The notes under the pieces were generated by a model, which worked only from the letters and a program-made list of their open reading frames with translations, was not told the origin of the DNA and searched no databases. A DNA stretch of 64,000 nucleotides from Melieria omissa (lineage: Eukaryota; Arthropoda; Insecta; Diptera; Ulidiidae), in the NCBI GenBank assembly GCA_963971225.1, contig OZ020268.1, forward strand, positions 50,208,404 through 50,272,403, in the 5' to 3' direction. A program made the translations under genes and the position numbers. Every line of letters starts with the position of its first letter. Positions within the stretch are counted from its first letter, which is position 1. Below, piece after piece: positions 33,901 to 45,779 of the stretch.

Positions 33901-35410
33901 CAAAACGTTGCAGTAACGCCAACAACAATAACAACAACAACAACAACCGCCAGCAGTGACAGTTGGCGCGCTGCTTGTTAGTGTGACGGTTGTTGTTGTT
34001 GTTGTTTTTCATAGAGAGCAGATGACTGCAAATCGGAAGGAAGTCAAAGTACTGGCAACTGACTGTTAGTGTTGTTGTTGTCACTGTTCGTCAACCAGTG
34101 TTTGTTGAGAAATAAAATTTCATTTCCACAAGCAAACAAGCAACCAACAACAAACAACAAAGTCAAATACAAACAATGTGCCCTGAGCTTTCAATCCGTT
34201 GTGCGCCATTTTAGTGTTGCCAGATGTTTCATATTGGCAGGTAGATTATGCATTCCATGGAAACATTATTTAAAAAAAGTTTTAGTAAAGATTTAAGTCC
34301 CATTTAAAACAAATTTTAAAAATTAAAATTTTAATTAAAATAAAATTAAATATTTTTTTGCTAAATATTCTAATAATTGCTAATAATTCAAAAAGTTAAT
34401 TTTTTTTTCATTTAAACCAAAATCGTATTATAAAATTTCTTCCAAATTTAAAAAATTCTATAAATTGTTTTCCCTTTGTTGAGCACATTTTAAATACGGG
34501 GGGCGGAAATTTATGAGAATGAGAGCAAAATTTATGCCAACACAACGCGCTGCTCCACATTCTCGAACGCTGGCGTCGCTTTCACCAGTTGGCCACGCAA
34601 CTTGACCTGCTCTACTGCAAAGCGGAGTAGCTGCAACGTTGAGAAGCGTCGAAAAATTGTGTTAAGTAAATGTGTCGTTTTTTTTTGGTGTGTGTGTTTG
34701 TTGTTGTTGTTGTTAGCAGTCATTGTTTTCAGTGCTGCTGTGTAGGTGTGCACCTGTTTATCTCCTTATTTGTGTTTGTGTGTGTAGGTGTGTGTTGATT
34801 TAGGTTTTACCCCTTTTTTTGTTGTTGTTCTATGCATTGTTGTTGCTGTTGTTTACGTTGTAAATAAATGCAACACTTGCTTATTTTGAGATGTTACAAG
34901 CGAGCCAAATGCAATGAAGTGAAGTATAGTGAAAAACGCGCGTACTTTCAGCAATAACGGCAACAACAACAATAAAATATATTGCCTGTTTGTGTCGATG
35001 ACAGCACAAATAACAAGAACAACAAATTACAGCATTTGTTTTGTATGTACAGAGAAAACAATTACAGTCAACCATACTGACATACCGACAACAAAAACTA
35101 TAACAACTACGACAACAAAAACAATAATCAGCAGGATTGTTAAACTTAAAGCGACACCAATTTAATTGCCAATGTCCGCTCAAACCTTCTGTTGACCAAG
35201 AGTTGTGTTCCTGTGTTGCGTTGTGAACGCAATTCTATATGGAAATATTTGTGGGAATATTTTTGTTTATGTTTGTTTAATTCTTTTGACTTTCTTTTGC
35301 TCTTTTGTCATTTCTCAACGTCCCATAGATATCGTTTTACACGAAATGTATTTAAAATCTTTTTAAAATTTTCGGTGGTGCCCCATGGCATGTTACATTG
35401 GTTTTTAAAC
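30921..35410. other. No gene recognised; CA, TG and CAA microsatellites, small duplications
   Basis: Contains CA/TG runs (31622-31634, 31680-31692, 31828-31843), a GACGTC-rich hexamer run (31987-32012), and a 68 bp duplication at about 32632-32768 marked by AAAGAGTCGAACAGTGT. TTG/CAA runs occur at 33841-33858, 33922-33945 and 34700-34720. Short frames show only composition bias. Confidence 0.55.
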
Positions 35411-35412
35411 TC

Positions 35413-35470
35413 CTAGGTTAGGTAATGTTAGGTTAAGGTGGCTGCTTCCGTAACACACACACTCAGAGAC
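35413..35470 (-). mobile_element. Short 3' end of a GGTTA-tailed LINE/SINE
   Basis: TAGGTTAGGTAATGTTAGGTTAAGGTGGCTGC..ACACACAC.CTCAGA matches the 3' end of the LINE at 46953-47020 (TAGGTTAGG.., GTGGCTGC, GACACACTTAG). Only about 60 bp is kept, so this is a severely 5'-truncated copy. Confidence 0.55.
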
Positions 35471-35689
35471 GTGAACAGCGTTTTTTCAACATGTATTACG
35501 TAGCGAAACGACTAAAGCTCTTAAATTAATAGAGCTAACAACCTGAAATGTGATTAATTTTGTAGCGCAACTCTTCAATCGTTCAAATAGAGCTAACAAC
35601 CGTAGAGAGCTTCAATCGTTCAAAAATGGGCCTAAATTACTTGATAGCCCACTTTTACTTGATAGCCCTGCTGAAGCGTGGCTTTCAAA

Positions 35690-36740
35690 AAGGTCTACAT
35701 GTTAGTCAAAAATTATTCAACCTTCGATAACTCCTAAATCAGCAGATTAGTGATCATATTTTCATAGAACTCCTTAACTTTCTACAAAAGAGCCAACAAT
35801 TTTGAATACATATGTGGCGATATGAAACCAAGCAAATCAAAGTTGAGTTGTGCCTATCGACTATTCCAAATAGCTCAATTGCCGATGGCTCCAAAACCAA
35901 TAGACCTAGCGACCGGAAATATGACTGATACTTGTAGTAGAAATCTTTTGCTTACAAAAACTGAACAGAAAGTCGGCAAAATCTCACTGAGAAGCAAATC
36001 GATTTTGAATCATCATTTTGAAATAAGTCGTCCTATTCGAAATCCTTCAATTGACTGTAACTCCTAAACCAGTAGGAGTATCAGCCTAAAATATGGCTCA
36101 TCTTGTATAGCCAGAAGTTGTCAGTAGTTCACCAAAAAGGTAAATCATTCGAAGTTGAAGTGTGACTTTTTCTGAATCGGTTAACTCCTTGTAGCTTTTA
36201 AACCAGTAGAGTTATCAACCTAAAATATGGCTCATCTTCTAGTAGAACTCTTCAGCTATCCAATAGTCTGCAGAATTTGTCAGTAGCTTACCACAAAGCT
36301 AAGTAAATTGATGTCAAAGCGTGACTTTATGAGAAGTCAATATTTTCTAAATCATTCCATGGTCTTTAACTCCTAAGCCAGTAGAACTAGCAACAGGAAA
36401 TATGGGTCATCTCATAGAAAAACTCTTCAGCAATCAAAATATATGAAAAAAGTTGCCGATATCTCAGTAAAAAACGAAATCAATGTTGAAACCGAAATCT
36501 ATTTTGAATTCTGACTTTGAAATAAGTCAAGTTTTTTAAATTTTTCAACTGCCTGCAACTCCTGAACCAGTTGGGCTAGCAACCTGTATTATGACTCATC
36601 TTATAGTGGAAATTTCAAGGTTTCCTAAGTGGTGCGAAAGTCATCAAGGCCCTCTTAGAAAGCCGAGTAAATCAAAGTTCAAGCTTGACTGTAAATAAAA
36701 TTGCCTTTTTTCAAAATCGCAAAATCGCTCCTAAACCACT
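35690..36740 (+). repeat. Degenerate tandem repeat, about 135-190 bp unit, 6-7 copies
   Basis: Units are marked by AACTCCTAAACCAGTAG and CAACCTAAAATATGGCTCATCTT, then AACTCTTCAGC. They occur near 35725, 36056, 36196, 36366, 36555 and 36725 (partial). The copies are heavily diverged. The last unit is interrupted by the MITE at 36750. The frame at 35822-36067 is one repeat unit by chance free of stops. Confidence 0.8.
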
Positions 36741-36749
36741 AACTGGAAG

Positions 36750-36905
36750 CAGTGGCGCATACTGAATTTCATTTGGGTGAAAGGGGAGGAGTTTGGATAT
36801 AACTTTGAGTTCGATTCCATTTCAAACCATATTTAATAATGGTAATATGGTAAATGGTAAGTAATTTTTGTATTGGAAAACCCATCCCCCCTCTGTGCGC
36901 CACTG
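36750..36905. mobile_element. 156 bp hAT-type MITE
   Basis: Begins CAGTGGCGCA and ends TGCGCCACTG, a perfect 10 bp terminal inverted repeat of hAT form. It is flanked by ACTGGAAG (36742-36749) and ATTGGAAG (36906-36913), a 7-of-8 target duplication. The interior is not coding. A related, less complete sequence lies at 38935-39056. Confidence 0.88.
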
Positions 36906-36913
36906 ATTGGAAG

Positions 36914-38930
36914 TATGGCTCATTTGGTGCTTAAAACTAAAATCTCTTTCTTTTCTCTCCTCTCTTTCTCCTTCTCTACTACTTTTCAACTCGACTTCCT
37001 TGCTTGACAACTTTTCCTGCTGAAACGTTCTTTAAACGTTTAAGTCACAATTCATCATTTCGTGTCCTGCTTTGCTGTTTCTTCTTCAGTGCAACTCTTT
37101 GTACAACTCTATAGCATTTAATTTGGCTTTTGTTGTTGTGGTTGTTGTTGTTGTCACTCGTATTGCAGTCATGCACAAAATTCAGTGGATTGCCAGCCGC
37201 CACTCCATTCAGTCCCTTTGCCAATGCGCTACCAACGCCTGGCGTTCAGTTGTTTGGGCATCTCTGAGCATTCGAAGCGATGACTCTGTTTCGGTGTCTG
37301 CTACGCTGCGCGTGTGACGTTTTTGTGCTGCGTTTCTCGTAAGCAAAGCGAGTGCACTTTTTGCCTGTCGCTGTTGTGTCGCGAATGGCGCTGACAGTTG
37401 CTGGCATAAACACACTGGGCGTGGCATGTTTTTGTTATGTGTTGCCTGAGCAATGCGCGCACAGAAATTGCGCCAATTTATGCGCGCAATTTTTTGTGTT
37501 CTTTTTGTTGAGCTATTTTTAAGTTTTTTGCTAGCAGTTTTAAAATTGTTTGGATTTATTGTTGTGGTTTTTCCACCCTGTCCATTTCATTGGCAATAAA
37601 TTTACAGTGTTTGTCACTTGTTTACGCCCATTCGCGCGTACCACAGTTGGGTGGATTGTGTTCTGAAAAAAGTGAAGATGAATAGTTTAAATAAAAATAA
37701 AATGTGAAATGGAAATCATAAAAAATTAAGTAATACATTTAATGTTGTTCTTTTCGTTTAAGTTAGCCAATAATTCAAGCAGATTTGAGTTATCTATTAG
37801 TTAGCAATAACCTAACAATTACTTGTCAGTTTACTTGTTCCAAATAATTTTGACTCTGGAGTTTAGGGCTTCTTTAGTGTAAAGAAAGGCATTATATTTA
37901 TTATATACAGTTGATCTGAATGAGTAGTTATATATATAGGCTGGCAACTTGCTTCAAAACTTTCCAGGTGACATCTATCTCTTTGCACCAAGAAACTTAA
38001 ATCTTTCATATACTTCAACTTTATCGATATCCATCAACCTTCCCAGTGAATACCTTTCATCTTCATAACTGCATTAGACAACCACTGACGCGCTGCACTG
38101 CATTCATTTTAACGCTCGCAATTCCTTTCAGTCAGCAGTCAATTCCAGAACTAGAGCAACGTCAAGTCAAGTGGCTGGTCACACAAGTGAACAGCTTAGA
38201 ATCAGTTGCACTCAAATTGCCCCAAGTTTGATTGCAGCAAAGCCAAACATGCGCTGCCTCAAGTCGCTGCAAAATTAACTTCCACCTGGCGGCTTTTGAC
38301 TTGTCACCGCAGCGTTTCATGACCTTTGAGACACTGCGACTTGTACAAACAGAACGCAACACAAACGCAAATAAGCGCAAATCCGTAATGTCACCGTGTC
38401 CGAACGCTGGTCGTCTATGCATTTGTCAAAACGTTTGGGGAGCGCACGATTTGTCAGTCATGCCTAATTATGCTCGCGGGTGTACAACATGAATGTTGTT
38501 GCAACGAAACATTGAACTGGGTGCGCCAAGTTGGCTGCGTGGCACGAAAACTTTTTTTTAATATTATGTAGTGGTACGTATGTGTGGTTGTTGTTGTTGG
38601 TATTACTGTTGCGCGTCTGGTCTGTTAGCGTTTGCCACTGCGGTAGACAGCAAAAGCGTACCACATTTTTTCAATGCGGCGCCCATAATGAGTGATGGGG
38701 TGGAGTGTTGCCCGAAAATGGGTTATCGGGAGATATAAATCAATTTTGAAGGTATTTACCAAAGATGGGATTGAAACTGTATTAATGTGAAATCGTTAGA
38801 ATTTCTTTCCAAACACCTCATTTAATTGAAGTAAAAACAAAATACTTTCTTTGTGCTCTAATCATGTTTAGCTTTGTGCCAACGAAACATAATTTGAAAG
38901 AATACTTAAGGGATCTTTATATAAATAACT
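36914..38930. other. No gene recognised
   Basis: Includes a TTG run (37130-37154) and moderately GC-rich stretches at 37180-37480 and 38080-38470 with overlapping frames on both strands (up to 86 codons). None has a recognisable product or splice context. Confidence 0.5.
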
Positions 38931-38934
38931 CAAA

Positions 38935-39056
38935 TGGGGAGGGGGGTTTGTGTGCATCTGTTGAGCTCAAATTCATTCGAAACCATATTTCGCACCATAA
39001 ATTATTTTATTTGGGATACTTGAACCCCAAACCCGCCCCCCCTGTGTGCACCACTG
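38935..39056. mobile_element. Truncated relative of the hAT MITE at 36750
   Basis: Shares GGGGAGG.., a TTGAGCTCAAATTC / TTGAGTTCGATTCC block, GAAACCATATTT / CAAACCATATTT and the end CTGTGTGCACCACTG with the element at 36750-36905. The right terminus CAGTGGTGCA (inverse) is present; the matching left terminus is not. Confidence 0.6.
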
Positions 39057-39059
39057 TAA

Positions 39060-42000
39060 CCATTTCTCTAAACAGTCTCAAAATTACAAAAACAAGAAAA
39101 TCTTAAAAACACTGCTCTTCTAGCCGCAGAGATAAACCTAAGAGTAATTTTAATACTTAACTGAATCAGGACCACCCTAACTGGTGCGTAGGTTTTGCTA
39201 ATTTCTGCGCCCAACAATGCAGTACACAAAGTGCATTGCAACTTTGTTGCATTGAAGGCAACTGGCAGCGGCCGGCCGCTGGCGGTAATGAAGCATGAAC
39301 GCAATGCACTCACGCACACATATAGACAACAACACAACCCTGCCAGACACGTGTGATCGAAACTCCAACACATTTACAAAAATTCTCGCTGAAACTAACA
39401 CATAAACATTTACAAAGGAAATTTTTAAGTATGTTCCATGCAAGCGGGAAAAAGAAGTTTCAGTACGCCAAATTTCCCTGTATGAGAAAACGAGATGGCA
39501 CTATATGTACATACGGCACGTGCCGTTATGACGCTTGCGCCCATGACGCAATTGTCAAATTGTGAAAAGTGTAATAAAAGTGTGTCAAAAGCAGGTCAGC
39601 GGTGGAAAAGTTAAAAAAAGATAAGTACAATTGTTTATTAATTTTGTAAAAAATATGTTAATTAAATTTTATTTAAAATAGATGAGAAGCGTATCAAAAT
39701 AATTGTTTGCTAGCATTCTTTTCATTTAATCTTTGCAGATTGTGTTCAGCGCTAGCGCTCCTAACCTCAAAAATGTCGTGGACTGAGGGTCAATTTCATT
39801 TCATTACATTTGCCAAATTTTTAATAATTTAATTACTTTGGTTCGCACTATAAATGTGTAAATTAATGATTTTTGAATAATAAAAACCTTTTTTATAAAA
39901 ATAGGCATATGAAATAATAAAATGCCAAGGCTTTTTTATTTTCAATCAGCTGTGATAGGTTTATGCGTCAAGTGTGATGCCTTTTGATATCACTGATGAG
40001 AGAAATTTTATCAGCAGTGATTAATCACACGTGATTGGGATTTGATCATTGCTGATTAGAGTGAGCGAGACAACTATATGTTGGACCACGTTTTAAATCG
40101 CATGTGTACGAAGGTGATGCAGAATCACATGGACACAAAAATACCCATCACATTTTTCACACTGCTAGTGGAAAAATGATGGAGATTGTGATCGAAATTT
40201 CATCACATGTGATTGTCATATGATTGATCAAATGATGGTCACTGTCCTTGCAGGGAAATGCACACGCACACACTCACTCATTAGTGCATATGTGCGCCGG
40301 CAAATGTTGGCAGCAAGCAAGCAATGTGGCAAATGTTGTTGTTGTAATTTAGGCGTCTGTTGTTGCCGTTCTCATTTTCGTTTTTGTTGTTGTTGTTGTT
40401 GTTGTCGTTGTTGTTTTGTCTCATTTGCTTGTCAAAGTGAAATTCGGCAAGTACAAAGTGCCACATGCCACATGCTGCATGCAACACACACACACATAGA
40501 CATGACCATAGATGCTGGCCACATGTGCGGCCTTGCAATCAAGTTGACATCGGATACGCCGACTGGCTGCTGCTGTCTCGCTTCGATACGCACCGCGAGC
40601 AGTTCTCTCTCTCTTGCCAACGCTGCCTTTCACTGCTTTGCAGTTTGATTGCGCTTTAAATTTTGCACTTTAAACGTTTAAGAAGACCGCTGCTGGTTTT
40701 GGTATCTGGAAAATGGTTGTTGGCATGTTGAGAGAATGAGTTTTGTTAGCGTGTGTGAGTTTTGCATGTGTATGTGCATGTTTGAGTGCCGTAAATGCGC
40801 TCGCTAAATTAAATTATTTGAATGCAGTCAGCGCGGCAACAGTCGCACTCAACAGCTGTACCAACAGCAGTTGAAAACAAAACAACAACAACAACAAGTA
40901 AATGGTACTCTACAATGCATACGGCAACACTTTTACGAAGTTGTTACACTGCCGCCACAGTTGAGCCATTGAAGTGCTGACACTGTCCCAGAGTCACACA
41001 CACACACACACATAAAATATGGTGTGAGGAATGGTAAGAAAAAGGATTGGGAATTATAATTTAGCTGTTTTGTAGACCAGGAGTTGAAAAATCTTCATAG
41101 AAACTGATAGATCTATGTTCGCCAGACTTTCTAATTCTTAAAGACAAACAACTTCAAACAAAATGTTCTGATTTGCCTAAAAGGACCAAAGAGTGACTCT
41201 CACTCCTCACTGACTTTAACTTCTTTAATACAAGAACAGTACCTTTCGCTTAGAGCGAACTTCGAGGGACTGGAAAAAATGGTTCGTTTTTACCGAAAGT
41301 TCGCTTTAAAAGTGGTCCGTAATAAGCAAAAACATAAAGCGTGTACTTTTGAAATTGGTTCGTTTAAGGCGGAAATTCGTTTAAACGGGTTCGTTATAAA
41401 CGAAAAGCACTGTTTTCCAATTTTAATGAAATTTTCTGTAAACAAGTTCGAAAAGTGCGAACATTTTTTTACTGGCATCAGTCACACAGTCACATGTAGC
41501 GACCCTTGTCTGTGGCAGCTCGTTCTTGGCGCCTTTTATTTGTTTTGATGTCTGCACTTTCATTTGTATTTTCAACAACCGTAAATGCAAATAGCTCCGT
41601 CTCTGTGTAGCAATGTCTGTCTGTGGCCATTTCTGTCGGTGACCGTTTCTGTCTCTGACCGTTTCTGTCTATGGCCCTGTCTGCCTATGGCCGTATCTAT
41701 GTTTAGCTATGTCTGTCTGTGTGTGTGTGCACGCCATGACACAAACCGAATTAGTTTCATTTTCAGACATTTTGCAAATCTGATATGCGGCATTTAACGC
41801 CGCAACTACCCAATGCTGCCAGCCTGCACAATTCACTGCCATTCACCACTTCCACTATAGCCACCAATGCTGTTGTCCCGGTTTTGGGGGCATAACTTGT
41901 GGTTGACCATAGTGAAAACAATACAACTGCAAGTAATTGCAGTACTACTGATAGAATTGTAGCAATATATAAGTTTTATTTTAAACCTCTGGGCAGCATC

Positions 42001-42310
42001 TTTCGAACTGTACCGGATCCATTTGATCCATTTCAATTTCATGGCAGGTACTCTAAATGTGGATCTGGCTCCATTTTCAACACAGCCATTTTCACAATCA
42101 TTCATATAGAATGCAAAACTTTTCATTTTGCCCTACATGGCGTATGATGAACACAACGCCAGCTGCCCATTTTACATTGCAAGAGCCGATATGTTACTCA
42201 TACGTCCCGAGAGCCGAGATAAATTCAATGAAATTGCACTTCAATTGCATACAGCCGGCAAATATTTTATTGCAATACATGAATAGTAGATGCGTAAATA
42301 TATATGTACA
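39060..42310. other. No gene recognised; several low-complexity patches
   Basis: Patches: a cluster of ATCACA/TGTGAT motifs (about 39950-40245), a TTG run (40383-40412), GTTCGTTT/AAACGAA-rich sequence (41240-41410), and a CTGTCTATGGCC / CTGACCGTTT minisatellite (41605-41715). Frames across 40220-40660 on both strands come from the TTG/CA bias. Confidence 0.5.
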
Positions 42311-42470
42311 TATATATTAGGGATCGCAATTTTTGGCCATTTTGCGATCCCGGGATTTTCGGGATTGAAAAGTCAAATCCCGGGATCCAGGGATTTAATC
42401 CCGGGATTCAAAAAACAAATTTTTTAAATAAAACAATTTTACCAAATTGCATAAATACTTGTTTATAATA

Positions 42471-42627
42471 GGGGTATTCACACCGAACTCGTTACTTCGT
42501 TAGTTCGGTACTCGGTAGTTTTCTTTGTGTATTTTGTTTTTGTTCGATACTTTTACAAAAACAAAATGCACGTACAAAGTTACCGAGTAACGAACTAACG
42601 AAGTAACGAGCCCGGTGTGAATACCCC
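42471..42627. mobile_element. 157 bp palindromic MITE nested in the hAT element
   Basis: Starts GGGGTATTCACACCG and ends with the inverse. The 47 bp outer arms agree except at about three positions, and the inner part also pairs (TTTTGTTTTTGT with ACAAAAACAAAA), so nearly the whole element folds on itself. It is flanked by TAATA (42466-42470 and 42628-42632). If the true duplication is TAA it would be Harbinger-like. The CTCGTTAC theme also resembles the MITE at 22687. Confidence 0.9.
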
Positions 42628-43080
42628 TAATATATTTACGATAAAAATGGACACAGTTTAATCACATTTGGTGTAGTTTTAAGATTTTTTATCTTGAATT
42701 TAATCACATTGTAATTCGGAAAGGGAGGCAGTCGGTGTTGAGTCGTCGAAGTGGTTGGTTGTGCGCGGCACATCACCAAAATCCAGATGTCATTTACAAT
42801 CAGTTGTCAATTACATTCAAAATTGTCAGTTTAAATTTAAATCAAATAAATAAACATAGTCATCCTTGACAACATTTTGTTTAACTTTAAAGTTTTTCAT
42901 TTGACATTTAACTTCAGTTTGATAACATTTTGTTTTATCCAAAAATGACACTTAAACATAACTTATTGCTTTGCATCAAATGTATCATAAAGTACATATA
43001 TACGCATATTTGATAAAAAAAAATAAAATAGTTAATTTGTTAGTACTTTTAGTTTTACTTCGATTATTTCGATAAAAAAT

Positions 43081-43300
43081 TTAAGCGTTGTGATTAACTA
43101 AAAACTGAGATCTTAAAAATACTAAGGCATTAAATGTTTTGCCCTCTAATCTAGAGCGAAATTTATTGCAAATAAACCCTGCTGAGAGAAAACATCTTTC
43201 AGATTCAACACTTGCTGGTTGAATGCTTAGTAAATAATTATAAGCCTTTTGCAAAAGACGCCCTCTATCCCCTCCCTCCTCCTTCAGATAAGGAAGTGGG
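43081..43300 (-). pseudogene. C-terminal fragment of a hAT transposase
   Basis: One open minus-strand frame ends at a stop at 43081-43083. It reads LLQKAYNYLLSIQPASVESE, then RCFLSAGFICNKFRSRL, then NALVFLRSQFLVNHNA. This is the hAT dimerisation region, whose family signature is a proline-serine block before SER.FS.AG and a following RxxL..... LxFLxxN. Family transposases are about 500-650 residues; only about 70 remain, so this is a remnant inside a deletion derivative. The codons before about 43300 run into the subterminal repeat. Confidence 0.85.
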
Positions 43301-43601
43301 TTTTTGTGCTTTTAAATTTATTTCATTTGAACTTTGAAGCATCTTTTGCAATCCCGAAAATCCCGGGATTAAAAGATTTGAATCCCGGGATTTTCGGGAC
43401 TGGAAAAAGTCCGGGATCCCGGGATCCCGGGATTGCGATGCCTAATATATATGTATGTACATATATTTGTATGTATTTACATTTATTTATTTAGTATGTA
43501 GGTACATTTTCAATGCCTCTGGGGCACTGTGCAACCGAATTGCCGTAAAATTTTTTATTTTTATAAACATTTCATTCACGCAATTTGTGTGCATGTGTCA
43601 G

Positions 43602-43940
43602 CAGTGGCGCTCGTAACAAGGTTTTTATAGGTTCAAAATGTCAAATATATGTTTGTTATAAACAAATTTAGAATGGCATGTGTGGTTCAAATGGCATTGA
43701 GTGATTCGAATACTGTGTGACTGCTATACCAGAAGAGTTAGATGTCCAAAAGTTGAGTTTTTTTCTGGTTGCTATCTCTATGAAAAGCCCAACAAATCGA
43801 CAAAAGCATCGGTATATGATTCTTAAACCAGAAGTAATGGTAGTCGTACACTGTTAATGCCAAATATGTTCCAAATATTATTCGACTCAAAAGTTATTTA
43901 CAGAACTCTCCCCCCAAAAAAAGTCCCACGTGTGCCACTG
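43602..43940. mobile_element. Possible hAT-type MITE, 339 bp
   Basis: The left end CAGTGGCGCTCGT and the inverse right end CAGTGGCACACGT match at 10 of 13 positions and resemble the termini of the MITE at 36750. The flanks (TGTGTCAG and TGTGCATA) match poorly, so the duplication is decayed or the pairing fortuitous. Confidence 0.45.
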
Positions 43941-43944
43941 TGTG

Positions 43945-44705
43945 CATACGTTTGTATCCCTGTACATGTATTTTTGCATGTATGTGTGTGTGTATGGCTC
44001 TAGCATATTCGCACTATTTCAATTAAATATAGCAGCACAATTTTTATGCAATTCCGATGTCGATGCCGCTGCAACCGCGCGTACGCATTGTTTCATTCTT
44101 TTTGTTTTTTGGTTTGTTACTCCTTTGTTAGAGTTTTAATTGAAATTTGTGGCTTTTGCGCCGCTAACCGGACTGACCGCAATGTCATAATTGTTCACTA
44201 CTTTTACCAATATTTACATTTAATTTTTCGCAAATTTGTTTTCGTTATTTTCGAACGCATTCCGCGCGCTGCCAATAAATTAAAAACATTGCTCCGGCCG
44301 CCCTTTAGTGGTTATGCCGTTCTGGCAAACCCGAATAAAAAAATGCAAAATCCGAATTCAAAGCACCAACAACAACGGATGCAGTTAACACGAGCAGCGC
44401 TTGTTGGTGGCAAAATTCTATGAAAGAGTTTTTTGTTGGCTTTCTACTGTGTCAGTACAAACCGTCAATTATTCGTTGAATTCGGGCATTGTTTTTGTGG
44501 CAGAAATGTTTAAATTTTATTCAAGAGTTTTTAAATTTGTAGTGATACTTTTTATGGAAAGTTTCGTTGATATTTATTGGTTATTCGAAATAATAAGAAA
44601 GTGATTTTACAAAGGTTGTCCCTTTAAGTTAATTTTGCTTTTACAAAAAAAGAAAATTGATTTAAAGAATAGAGAATACATTAGAGATAAAGAACAGGAA
44701 CTGAT
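43945..44705. other. No gene recognised
   Basis: A 125-codon plus-strand frame (44046-44423) exists but shows no domain, ends without context and looks compositional (Phe/Arg/Val-rich). Confidence 0.5.
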
Positions 44706-44710
44706 CGACA

Positions 44711-44765
44711 TTAACTCATTCGCTGCCGAGATGAGTATACTCGTCCTTGGCAGCGAATGGGTTAA
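44711..44765. mobile_element. 47 bp near-perfect palindrome flanked by TTAA
   Basis: TTAA at 44711-44714 and 44762-44765 bracket a 47 bp palindrome centred on GAGTATACTC, with arms CTCATTCGCTGCC / GGCAGCGAATGGG and only a few mismatches. TTAA duplication plus a CCCATT-type terminus is the habit of piggyBac-family transposons, so this looks like a minimal piggyBac-type palindromic element. Confidence 0.75.
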
Positions 44766-44829
44766 TGAATAAAAATCGATTAAGTTGTGTCCACTCATTT
44801 GTTTATAATTGCGCCCATCATTACAACTA

Positions 44830-45770
44830 TTCGTCTGTCTTACAACACTTCACGTCAGTCTAACTGTTTATTTATTCATTTTTTCTTGTGAGTTCATCTA
44901 AACATTCTAAAGTCCCTTAATTCAGACCTTTGCCCATTCATCTTTCCATCTATCTGGCTTTTCATCTATCTGTCTAACTGTTAGTTCATCTACGAGTTCA
45001 TTCCATTCTTCATTCTCTGTTGATCCATACATATAACTTTCTATATAGCAGTCATCTGTTTGTAAAAAAGACCATTCAAACATTCATATGTATCATAATT
45101 TAGCGCTCTATCTATTCATCTGTTCATTAGTCTGTCCGTTCATCTAATTGTTCGCCTATGACCCATTCATCTTTAATTCACCTTCCTTTAGTTGTTCAGA
45201 TGTCTGTCCTTTCGCCCATCTACTAGCTGATCTAACAATTCATCCGTTCACCAGTTCGTCAATTCAATTGTTAATTTCTTATCTTTCATCTATATTACCT
45301 GTCAATGCGTCCATCTAAGCATTCATCTGTTCATCAAAACATTAATATGTTCATTAATGCAGGCTTTAATCCATCCATCTGTACATTCATCTGTCCATTC
45401 ATATTCCCATTCATCTATCTGACCATCTATTCGTACATCTATGAGTCGTTTTATTTACCTTCGCTCTGTCTATGCAAACGTTTGCCTGTTCACATCCCCA
45501 ACCGCTGACTTAACAGTTCATCTGTCTGTCAATCCGTCAGTCTAACCGTTAATTTGTTCAATGTTCCGTTCATTTTACCGTTCGTATGTTTTTAAATATG
45601 TCCATTTAAACATTCGACTGTTCATCAAAACATTAATCTATCGATTGTTAAGCCCTCTGCCCATTCATCTACCTATTCATCTGTCCATCTACTAAAGGAA
45701 CATTCATCTCTTAATTCATCTCATCCATTTGTCCAACAATCAATCCATGCGTTCGTATGACCATTAAATT
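44830..45770 (+). repeat. ATTCATCTGTCC-type degenerate tetranucleotide repeat block
   Basis: Almost 1 kb of phrases such as TTCATCTGTCCATTCATCTA, CATCTGTTCATTAGTCTGTC and TCATCAAAACATTAAT. It has the 4-base periodicity of an old (ATCT/ATTC/GTCC) microsatellite. No coding sense; the 67-codon frame at 45305 is part of it. Confidence 0.85.
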
Positions 45771-45779
45771 GCATCAAAT

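Larger units (their letters stand above)
42318..43444 (-). mobile_element. Internally deleted hAT transposon
   Basis: The left end TAGGGATCGCAAT and the right end (inverse) TAGGCATCGCAAT form terminal inverted repeats. They are flanked by the 8 bp ATATATAT on both sides (42310-42317 and 43445-43452), which is weak alone because the surroundings are AT-repetitive. Both subterminal regions carry multiple ATCCCGGGAT motifs, the usual place for transposase-binding sites. The minus strand keeps the 3' end of a hAT transposase gene (43081-43300), but the rest is deleted. A 157 bp palindromic MITE is nested inside. Confidence 0.88.

Noticed and set aside
39950..40245. MITE built of ATCACA/TGTGAT motifs
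   Set aside because: Several short inverted motifs occur (CAGTGA at both sides), but no consistent terminal repeat or target duplication could be fixed.
44046..44423. 125-codon plus-strand frame
   Set aside because: No recognisable domain; composition follows the local TTTTG-rich DNA.
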